From IMG/VR virus record IMGVR_UViG_3300029319_000655, positions 1 to 20,630 of that record: 20,630 nucleotides of DNA. One strand, given 5' to 3'. The position numbers and the translations under genes are program-made. This DNA is from a virus. The notes below the pieces were generated by a model. It was not told the DNA's origin. It was given only the letters and a program-made list of their open reading frames with translations, and ran no database searches. This document shows, in pieces, positions 7,344 to 14,948 of this stretch. How positions within the stretch are numbered: the first letter of the stretch is position 1; each line of letters starts with the position of its first letter.

Positions 7344-7776
7344 AATTGTACCGTTCGAATTTGAACATGCTAAATATATTGCGTACAACGAAATGAACGC
7401 AGATATTGTAAATGTAAAAGAAAGATACCTTAAAAATCTTGAACAGCTTGTAAAACCTAAAACAAGTTGGACAGGTATAATAGACGATAAAATTATTGCG
7501 GCAGGAGGCATGGTTGAATTATGGGATCATGTGTATGAGGGTTGGGTTATGGCTACAGCTGATATACAAAAACATCCTGTGGCAACAGCAAGAATTATAA
7601 AAAAAATTTTTGCAAAGGTTATGGTTGAACATGAGGTGCATAGATTACAAACAACTGTAAAAGCAGATTACGAAATAGGACATAAATTTGCTAAATGGTT
7701 AGGACTTGAAAAAGAGGGTTTGATGAGAAAATATTTAGACGATAACGATTATTATTTATATTCGAGGATTTTTTAA
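7336..7776 (+). CDS. GNAT-fold internal virion protein (T7 gp13-like)
   Basis: A 146-residue protein resembling the GNAT-like T7 gp13 family (T7 gp13 has 138 residues). Visible elements are an N-terminal MIKIVPFEFEHAKYI strand-helix typical of acetyltransferase folds, a central strand near WVMATADIQKHP, and C-terminal HRLQTTVKADYEIGHKFAKWLGLEKEG with the usual GNAT order of strand, helix and 'GF/GLEKEG' turn. The canonical acetyl-CoA loop (Q/R-x-x-G-x-G/A) is not seen; QKHPVAT stands in its place, so catalysis is doubtful. The gene overlaps the nozzle gene by 8 bases, has no independent ribosome site, and leads the ejection-protein cassette. A virion-assembly role is more likely than a metabolic one. 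Confidence 0.75.
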   Translation: MIKIVPFEFEHAKYIAYNEMNADIVNVKERYLKNLEQLVKPKTSWTGIIDDKIIAAGGMVELWDHVYEGWVMATADIQKHPVATARIIKKIFAKVMVEHEVHRLQTTVKADYEIGHKFAKWLGLEKEGLMRKYLDDNDYYLYSRIF

Positions 7777-8264
7777 TGGCAACAGCAATATTAGGTGCGG
7801 GAGCATCAGTACTGGGAGGCAGAGCTGCCGAGCAAGAAGGACAGTTTAATAGACAGATAGAAGAACGTAATGCAGAAAAATTACGCATGGACGCACAAAC
7901 TGCAATTAAACTAGGCAACAGAGACGTAAAAATATTTGAAAGAAAATTTGCAAACTTGCAGGCACAAACAGAAATGGCATTTTTAAAATCTGGTGTAAAA
8001 TTAGAAGGCACAGCACTTGAAGTTTTAGAAAACAACTATGCACTTGCTGAACTAGAAAAAGAAACAATCAGATACAATGCACAAGTAGAGTCTGCCGATA
8101 AAGTAGAACTCAGTGTCATAGCTCAAATGGAAGGTGAGGCCGCATACGCAAGAGGCAAAAACCAAAAGAAAGCATCTTACCTACAAGCTGGGCAAACATT
8201 GTTAGGTGGAGGCGGGCAGGCAGCTAGTCAAAAATCAAGCGGTAATAAATATTGGTGGATATAA
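7776..8264 (+). CDS. Internal virion protein (T7 gp14-like)
   Basis: A 162-residue protein with a short Gly/Ala-rich hydrophobic N-terminus (AILGAGASVLGG), a long highly charged helical body (about residues 20-140) and a Gly-rich segment with aromatic C-terminus (LLGGGGQ...YWWI). This layout, the size (T7 gp14 has 196 residues) and its place between the gp13-like and gp15-like genes identify it as the smallest ejection protein, which in T7 forms the outer-membrane part of the DNA-translocation channel. Its ATG overlaps the previous stop (TAATG), with GAGG upstream. Identity rests on architecture and position more than on sequence motifs. Confidence 0.75.
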   Translation: MATAILGAGASVLGGRAAEQEGQFNRQIEERNAEKLRMDAQTAIKLGNRDVKIFERKFANLQAQTEMAFLKSGVKLEGTALEVLENNYALAELEKETIRYNAQVESADKVELSVIAQMEGEAAYARGKNQKKASYLQAGQTLLGGGGQAASQKSSGNKYWWI

Positions 8265-8267
8265 ATT

Positions 8268-10100
8268 ATGGTAAAAATTCCTACATACGAAACAAGCACA
8301 GATGCTAGATCACCACAAAGCAGAGTAAGACCACAGCTGCAATCAGGTGCATCATCTGTATATCAAGAAGCTGCAAGACTTGCTGAGACAGCTGGTAATG
8401 TTGCTGCAACTTTAACTGAGAAACACACAAAAATCAGACAGGATCAAGAATTTTTTGATGCTTTTGAAAAATTACAAAAAGGTGATCCTGAAAACAATCA
8501 GCCAGGTGTAAATGAATTATTTACAACAGCATCATCAAGCAGTGATTTTGAAAACGCACTTGTTGATTTTGACACAGCATCTAAGGCGTGGATGAATCAA
8601 ATTGCTGATGGATTAGAAGATAAAATTGTTAAAGAAAGATTTTTACTAAAAGGCAGTGAAAGTTTGCTGAGTAATTATTTACAAGCTGAAAGAACAATTT
8701 ATGGCAACGCAAGAGAGTCATATAACATAACAATAAAAGAGCAAGTAAACAATTCTATATCTAATTACATTTCAGCCACGAACGCAAAAAATACATTGGG
8801 TGCAGCACAAGCGTTTGACGAGTTGTTTGGAAAAAAAGATGCAGACGGGAATATTGTTGTAATGTCTTACGGTGAAAGATTAAAAGACAGAGGCATGTTA
8901 CCAGACGGTGTTACTGCAAAACAATTTGATGACAACACAGAGGCAGCACTTGAAACGGTCTATGCTGCAGACCTTATAGAAAATAATCCTGCAGAATTTA
9001 TAAGATTAGACGCACAAGGATTTTTTGATAAATTAGATGCATCAAAATTGCCAGCGTTACGAGAAAAAGCAAAAAATAATTTAACAAGCCAAACAATAAA
9101 TAGTTTACTTACATACTTACCAATTGACGGTAATCGTAGTTTTGAGGAGTCAGCAAATCTGTTTGCAGAAGCAACCGCAGGTACTTTTGGCGGCCAAGAA
9201 AGTTTTGTAAATTTGTATAATACTCTTGATCAAGAAGGTAAAAACATATTTCAAGACGCAATAAACTCAAGACACAACCAGCAAAAATCTGAAATTTCAG
9301 CAAAAAGAAATAATGATTTATTCCGAGAGCAAGAAGCTAACAAAGAAATATTTGACAAATCATTAGAAACTTTAACAACAACATTAAGTATTAGTGAAAT
9401 TAATAGTCAAGATTGGCAAGGTGAAGAAGGTTTTCGTATGCAACAACAACTATCTGAATTAGTTGTAAAACGAGAAGCAGGAGAGTTGCCAACAGATCAA
9501 GGTATGCAACAGTACAATCAAATTTTTCCAAAAATTGTAAACAAAGAAATAACATCTTTAACACAACAATTTACTTTGCCAGGAGAAACAGTTGCAAAAA
9601 GTATAATAGAACGAACTGGAGGTATGGATGGCATTGGATACAATCAATTTAACACTTTTAACAATTTAATAAAAAACAGAACCAATGACGATTTTGTAAG
9701 GCAAGAAGCAGAATTTCAAAAATTCTTACAGGCTTATGAGCCACAAGTTATGGGCAGTCCTGCAATGCTGCAATTTAACACTTTTGCAGATGCACGTTAT
9801 TTTGACTTTACTTTAGCAATGCGTGCTGCCTATGATGCTGGCCTTGCCCAAGGAAAAGCACCATCAGATCTTTTGTTCTCTACAAGTCCTGATTTTATTT
9901 TAAGAGACATAAATGCGTATGTTCCAACTAACGACACAATGATGAAAGAGATGATGCAATCACTTATACCTGAAACAGAAGTGCCTCAATCAAAATTAGA
10001 TTGGGAAGCTACAGCACCACAAAAACCAACAGACATGCCTTTTGCAGAATTTACTCTTACAGATGAATACAAAGAATGGAAAGCAAGAGAGCCTGAATGA
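8268..10100 (+). CDS. Internal virion protein (T7 gp15-like)
   Basis: A 610-residue protein, predicted almost entirely helical and rich in Gln, Asn, Glu and Lys. It starts MVKIPTYETSTDARS and continues with an Ala-rich helix (about residues 28-50). No signal peptide, membrane span or catalytic motif is visible. By order it corresponds to T7 gp15 (747 residues), which builds the periplasmic tube of the ejection machine together with the gp16-type protein. The C-terminal FTLTDEYKEWKAREPE is shaped like the docking tails of such proteins. No clear Shine-Dalgarno precedes the ATG at 8268; re-initiation after the stop three bases upstream is likely. Its TGA overlaps the next ATG (ATGA). Confidence 0.72.
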   Translation: MVKIPTYETSTDARSPQSRVRPQLQSGASSVYQEAARLAETAGNVAATLTEKHTKIRQDQEFFDAFEKLQKGDPENNQPGVNELFTTASSSSDFENALVDFDTASKAWMNQIADGLEDKIVKERFLLKGSESLLSNYLQAERTIYGNARESYNITIKEQVNNSISNYISATNAKNTLGAAQAFDELFGKKDADGNIVVMSYGERLKDRGMLPDGVTAKQFDDNTEAALETVYAADLIENNPAEFIRLDAQGFFDKLDASKLPALREKAKNNLTSQTINSLLTYLPIDGNRSFEESANLFAEATAGTFGGQESFVNLYNTLDQEGKNIFQDAINSRHNQQKSEISAKRNNDLFREQEANKEIFDKSLETLTTTLSISEINSQDWQGEEGFRMQQQLSELVVKREAGELPTDQGMQQYNQIFPKIVNKEITSLTQQFTLPGETVAKSIIERTGGMDGIGYNQFNTFNNLIKNRTNDDFVRQEAEFQKFLQAYEPQVMGSPAMLQFNTFADARYFDFTLAMRAAYDAGLAQGKAPSDLLFSTSPDFILRDINAYVPTNDTMMKEMMQSLIPETEVPQSKLDWEATAPQKPTDMPFAEFTLTDEYKEWKAREPE

Positions 10101-13100
10101 TAATTAATGAATTACAAGAAATGCGAGCTGTTGGTGCATCAGAAGAAGAAATACGCCTATACCGTGATAACAAAATACGAGAAATGAAGGCTGTTGGTGC
10201 AACCGATGCAGAAATACAAACCGAGCTTGGCGGTTCTAAATTAAACAACACAACACAATCATCTTATTGGTCTGATTTAGAACAAACGAGACCCTTATCA
10301 TATAGTGAAAAAGCAGAAAAAAAATTATTAAGCAAAGTTAATTCACAACAAAACTTTATGCCAGAAGTTTCTTACACACCTGCTGGCCCACAACTAGATC
10401 CTGTTTCACAACTAATTGTAGAAGACGAAGCTAGACAGTCACCTATAGATAATAAATTTGAGTTTGGCAGATATTTTAAAAGAGGTCTCGGCATGTCAAA
10501 TTTTAATTTGATGTACCAATATTTTACAGACGGTTCTTTACCAGAAGGCTACACAGCTGATACTACACAACCAAGTAGATTTGAAAGAGTAACAGAACAA
10601 GTTGCAAACATTGTTGCGGATTTGCCAATTTACGCAACAACAGCGTATTTTGCTACAAGAGCTGAAAGAGGCAAAACAAAAGGTTTAGCTCCGTTGTATG
10701 CTGCAGGTTTTGTAAATGGTGCTATTAGAGAAAGTTTTATGACTGCACTAGAACAAGGAGATGTAGATACATGGTCAGAGTGGTGGAATATTTTCACACA
10801 CGAAGCAATACAAGCAGGCAACAAAGAAGGTTTAACCTTAGCAGGTTCTATTGGAGCTGGTAAGGTTGCAAAAAATTTATCGGCAAAAGCACTGGCTCAC
10901 CCTAGGTTAAGTAAATACAACTTACCAAGAGAGCTGTCAGCAATACCTGAATATTTAGCAACTGTTGGCGGTTTTAATATAATCGGTGGATTACTTGAAG
11001 GTCAAATGCCAACCAAACAAGAAGTCATAGATTCTTTTTTTGTAGTTGGTCTTTTGATGAGTGGTGCAAAAGGAGCATCTTATGCAGCCGATAGATATAA
11101 ACAAAAAATAAAAGAATCTGAAAAACCACCGCACGAAACAATAATAGAAATAGAAAAAAACAAAACAATAAAAGAAGATATAGTTAGCAAAAATAACACT
11201 GATAGAACTAACAATTTTAAAGTTACACAAGAACGTCTTACTGAGCTGCGGCAAAAAATAAATGAAGGGCCACTAGAATATTTAGAAAGTAAAGAACTAA
11301 AATTTTTAGAAGATGCACAACTGAAACAAGAAATACCTGGAGCAAGAGACGCAACACTTTCACCAGAAACAATTAATACAATACCATTAGTTGAGTTGTT
11401 AAATGAAAAACTTTATAACAAAAGAAAAGTTAGAAGTATATTAGATGAAGATGCTATTTTTAAAAATCATCCTGAAATAAAAAGACTAGAGCAAGAAGCA
11501 AATAATATTAAAAGAACAGAAATTGTTGCAGAGGAAAAAGGTCAGTACAGCAAAGAAACAGGATTTGCAGAAGCCTGGCAAAAAGAAAACAATTGGAAAA
11601 CTGTTGTTGAAGAATTATCTAACACAGAAGCTGCACCTGCAAATAAAAAAGCAATATTATTGTTAGGCGGTGCTGCAACTGGTAAAACAAGTTACGCAAA
11701 CAGAATTAACCAAGGCAAAGAAAAATATCAAACTATTGATCCTGATATTGTAAAAGAGCATCCACAGTTTGCAGAAACATATCAAAAAGGCAAAGGTGCA
11801 AACGCATTACATTTAGAAAGCAAAGCAATTGCTGCACAAATATTAGGTAATTTAGTAAACCAGGGCAAAAACATAATATATCCTATGGTTGGCTCTGGCG
11901 GCACTGGCAAAATACAAACTGTAATAAGTGCCTTACAAAAAAAAGGATATGAGGTTAGTGTAGCATATTTAAAAATACCAAGGTCAGAAGCTATTTATAG
12001 GGCAGTAAAGAGATCTATTGAAAGCGGTAGATATGTTCCACTTGACTATATAAGAAATGCAAGTAAAAATTCGGAGATAAATTATGAATACGCAAAAAAC
12101 ACAAGAGAAGTTGTTGAAGCAAAAAGAATCGACAACAGCTCAGGACAACCAAAAATTACAGAACAAAAATCCACTGAGCCTATCGGAGACGTTGCTGGAA
12201 CAAGACGAGATGGGTCTAGACCTGGTGATCCAGGAGCTGACAAAGTAACAATACAAGATCGTATAAGTTTTGAGCCACCGCCAGAAACAGGATTTAATTT
12301 TAAACAATTTAAAAATAACCTTATTAAAGATTACATTGATAAATTACATCCTATTCTGTTAGCTGTTAGAAGAACAGAGCAAGGTCAAATAAAAGGTGGA
12401 GAACTTAATGTTTACGAACAATTAAGAATACAGCCTGGCATGGTAGGGCGTGCAGAACATTTTATAAATACAGGTACATTAAAATTCTCTGACTTGTCTA
12501 TAACAGGCAAAGGTTTGTTTGACATACTATCACCATTAAAAAATGTAACTGAATACAAATCTTTTGCAGAATATGCTGTTGCAAAAAGAGTATTAGAACT
12601 AAGTGAAAGAGGTATTGAAACGGGCGTTGATATTGCAAAAGCTAGAACAGTTGTAAAAAATGGCAAAGAAAAATTTGATGGTGTTTTTACAGAGCTGCGT
12701 CAATATCAGTTAGAACTTCTTACATACCTAAAAGATGCTGGCATTATAAATGAAAAATCATTTAAGGTAATGCTAGAGGCTAACAAAGATTATGTACCGT
12801 TTGGTCGAGTGATGGAAGAAGGTGCAGCAGGAGGCAGCATTAGTAAATCTGTAAGCAATCCAATAAAACAAATTAAAGGAAGTGAAAGAGTCATTATAGA
12901 TCCACTAGAAAGTATTTTTAAAAATACATATCATTTTATAACTCTTGCTGAACGAAACATTGCTAATAAAAAATTTATTGATTTTACACAAAAGTATAAA
13001 GGGGAGTTTCCTGAAGTATCAATAGTTAAGGGCAAGTCAAAAGCAATACAAATAAAAAAAGGTGAATTAGATAACGTATTGAGTGAAGCTGCAAAAGCAG

Positions 13101-14839
13101 ACCTAGCAACAGCTGAAAACCTAACAATTTTTAGAAGAGACGGGCAGACTGTAGGAGACACACAAATAGTTATATTTCGTAAAGGTAAAAAGGAAATATG
13201 GGAAGTAGGGCCTGAATTTGCAGAGGTAATAAAAAATTCAAATGCAACATCAATGTCTGCGTTAGTAAATTTTTTAGCAATACCATCGAGGTGGTTAAGA
13301 TCTGGGTCAACTCTTGCACCAGATTTTGTAATGAGAAACTTACTAAGAGATACAACCACTGGTGCTGTCTTTACTAAATCAGGTCGAGGCATTGGAGGCT
13401 TGCCAATAATTACAACACTACGAGGTATAACTTATTTAGCTTTAGGGCGTAACAAATTAAATGCAGACTCTGTGGTAAGAAAATTTGAAAAATCAGGAGC
13501 TTTGCAATCTATGATGGTAAGTTTTGACAGAAAATATTTTGATAAAAAAATACAAAATGAATTGTACAGCACTCCTGTAAGAAACCTGGTTAAAAATCCA
13601 TTAGAGATGTTAAGGATAGCATCTGAATTAGCTGAAGCAACAACAAGAGTATCTGAGTTTAATTCAGCTTACAAAAAAGCAAAATCACAAGGCTTGTCAG
13701 AAAAAGCTGCATTGGAAAGAGCTGGCTTTGAGGGCAGGGATATAACAATTGATTTTGCAAAAATTGGTGCAAAGATGTCAGCTGTTAATAGTATTGTAGC
13801 CTTTTTCAATGCAAGATTACAAGGTTATGCAAAACTTTATGAGTCATTTAGAGATCAACCAATGACAACCTCTGCTCGTATTTTTTCATATATTGCAGCA
13901 CCGTCTGCATTACTATGGTATGTAAACCACGATGATCCTAGATATAAAGCTCTACCAAGTTGGCAAAAAGATTTATTTTGGATAATTATTGCTGGTGAAG
14001 GTGACGATGCAGTAGTTTACAGAATACCAAAGCCTTTTGAGTTAGGAGTTGTTTTTGGAACAGGCACAGAAAAAATGTTAGATTTTATTTCAGGAGAGGG
14101 TAACAAAAAAGACATAGCTGCTTTTGTAGGAGATTTGTTAGAAGATAACGCCAAAGGACTTTTGCCTATACCACAATTTCTTATGCCTGCTTTTGAAAAC
14201 TGGGCAAACAGAAGTCTGTTTACAGGGCAACCAATAATACCAAGAGGCACAGAAGGTATTTTACCAGAATATCAATATACGCCATACACAAGTGAAGTTG
14301 CAAAAGCGTTAGGGGCATTAATATCTGAAATTGATCCTACATTACCTATTGCTTCACCCGCAAGAATAGACGCTATTATAAGAGGGTGGACAGGCACATT
14401 AGGTAATTATGCGGTAAATTTAGCTGATGCTGCTTTAATTAAATCAGGGCTTGTAGAAGATCCAGTTAAGCCAGAACGAACTCTTGCAGATATGCCTTTT
14501 ATCAAAGCATTTATAGTTCGTAACCCGTCAGCAGGATCAGAGTTTATTGAAAAATTTTACAAACTATATGAGCCAGTACGCCAGGCATTTGACACTGTAA
14601 ACAAGGTATCTGACCCAAGACAAAAAATAGATGTAATTAACGATATAAATACTAGGCTTGGGTTTGACTCAGCTGGCTTGCAAGGCTATGCGGATGCTTT
14701 GTCAGCACAAAGAAAAACAATAAATTTAATATATAATAACAAACAAATTAGCCCTGCACAAAAAAGGCAACTTATAGACGATATTTATAGGCAAATGATT
14801 GACATTGCTAAAGCTGCAGTAGAATTGTTTGATAAATAA
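10097..14839 (+). CDS. Giant ejection protein at the T7 gp16 position: polyvalent protein with zeta-like kinase and LPD38-like region
   Basis: A 1580-residue protein (T7 gp16 has 1318). In order: a tandem N-terminal repeat, EMRAVGASEEEI (8-19) and EMKAVGATDAEI (29-40); hydrophobic helices (about 175-190, 285-300, 313-330) suited to membrane contact; a charged linker (about 335-495); a P-loop kinase domain resembling zeta toxin (about 495-675) with Walker A GGAATGKTS (524-532), an acidic TIDPD (547-550) and a late GRYVP (644-648); a Pro/Gly-rich linker (676-730); a helical region with DYVPFGR (898-904); and an LPD38-like region (about 1050-1260) with LAPDFVMRNLLRDT and FNARLQGYAKL. Such mixtures define 'polyvalent proteins' of phages and conjugative elements. 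Position after gp13-15-like genes implies it is packaged and ejected. No lytic transglycosylase motif was found. The start overlaps the previous stop (ATGA). Confidence 0.82.
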   Translation: MIINELQEMRAVGASEEEIRLYRDNKIREMKAVGATDAEIQTELGGSKLNNTTQSSYWSDLEQTRPLSYSEKAEKKLLSKVNSQQNFMPEVSYTPAGPQLDPVSQLIVEDEARQSPIDNKFEFGRYFKRGLGMSNFNLMYQYFTDGSLPEGYTADTTQPSRFERVTEQVANIVADLPIYATTAYFATRAERGKTKGLAPLYAAGFVNGAIRESFMTALEQGDVDTWSEWWNIFTHEAIQAGNKEGLTLAGSIGAGKVAKNLSAKALAHPRLSKYNLPRELSAIPEYLATVGGFNIIGGLLEGQMPTKQEVIDSFFVVGLLMSGAKGASYAADRYKQKIKESEKPPHETIIEIEKNKTIKEDIVSKNNTDRTNNFKVTQERLTELRQKINEGPLEYLESKELKFLEDAQLKQEIPGARDATLSPETINTIPLVELLNEKLYNKRKVRSILDEDAIFKNHPEIKRLEQEANNIKRTEIVAEEKGQYSKETGFAEAWQKENNWKTVVEELSNTEAAPANKKAILLLGGAATGKTSYANRINQGKEKYQTIDPDIVKEHPQFAETYQKGKGANALHLESKAIAAQILGNLVNQGKNIIYPMVGSGGTGKIQTVISALQKKGYEVSVAYLKIPRSEAIYRAVKRSIESGRYVPLDYIRNASKNSEINYEYAKNTREVVEAKRIDNSSGQPKITEQKSTEPIGDVAGTRRDGSRPGDPGADKVTIQDRISFEPPPETGFNFKQFKNNLIKDYIDKLHPILLAVRRTEQGQIKGGELNVYEQLRIQPGMVGRAEHFINTGTLKFSDLSITGKGLFDILSPLKNVTEYKSFAEYAVAKRVLELSERGIETGVDIAKARTVVKNGKEKFDGVFTELRQYQLELLTYLKDAGIINEKSFKVMLEANKDYVPFGRVMEEGAAGGSISKSVSNPIKQIKGSERVIIDPLESIFKNTYHFITLAERNIANKKFIDFTQKYKGEFPEVSIVKGKSKAIQIKKGELDNVLSEAAKADLATAENLTIFRRDGQTVGDTQIVIFRKGKKEIWEVGPEFAEVIKNSNATSMSALVNFLAIPSRWLRSGSTLAPDFVMRNLLRDTTTGAVFTKSGRGIGGLPIITTLRGITYLALGRNKLNADSVVRKFEKSGALQSMMVSFDRKYFDKKIQNELYSTPVRNLVKNPLEMLRIASELAEATTRVSEFNSAYKKAKSQGLSEKAALERAGFEGRDITIDFAKIGAKMSAVNSIVAFFNARLQGYAKLYESFRDQPMTTSARIFSYIAAPSALLWYVNHDDPRYKALPSWQKDLFWIIIAGEGDDAVVYRIPKPFELGVVFGTGTEKMLDFISGEGNKKDIAAFVGDLLEDNAKGLLPIPQFLMPAFENWANRSLFTGQPIIPRGTEGILPEYQYTPYTSEVAKALGALISEIDPTLPIASPARIDAIIRGWTGTLGNYAVNLADAALIKSGLVEDPVKPERTLADMPFIKAFIVRNPSAGSEFIEKFYKLYEPVRQAFDTVNKVSDPRQKIDVINDINTRLGFDSAGLQGYADALSAQRKTINLIYNNKQISPAQKRQLIDDIYRQMIDIAKAAVELFDK

Positions 14840-14842
14840 TTT

Positions 14843-14883
14843 TTGACATATTTGACCGAATAACCTAAAAAAAATAATATAAT
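14843..14883 (+). promoter_or_regulatory. Possible sigma70-type promoter upstream of the tail-fibre gene
   Basis: The 109-base gap 14840-14948 contains a perfect TATAAT at 14878-14883, a TTGACA at 14843-14848 (29-base spacer, too long) and a TTGACC at 14852-14857 (20-base spacer, at the outer limit). The two TTGAC copies form a 9-base-spaced direct repeat, which could also be an operator. An RNA from here would begin near 14890 and immediately meet the terminator at 14909-14935. AT-rich sequence produces such matches by chance, so confidence is modest. Confidence 0.35.
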
Positions 14884-14908
14884 CTACAAATATGTCTGTA
14901 TTTTAACC

Positions 14909-14935
14909 AAGCCGTTGAAAGACGGCTTTTTTTTT
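14909..14935 (+). terminator. Rho-independent terminator between ejection genes and tail-fibre module
   Basis: A textbook intrinsic terminator: AAGCCGT, loop TGAAAG, ACGGCTT, with a run of nine T at 14927-14935. It ends the long head-tail-ejection transcript that finishes with the gene ending at 14839. The tail-fibre ATG is only 14 bases beyond the T-run, so fibre expression must rely on read-through or antitermination; no promoter fits between them. Confidence 0.85.
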
Positions 14936-14948
14936 ACCTAGGAAAACT

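Noticed and set aside
12931-13392. Minus-strand frame of 153 codons inside the giant ejection gene
   Set aside because: The plus strand here encodes conserved LPD38-like sequence. The reverse frame has no recognisable domain or ribosome site.
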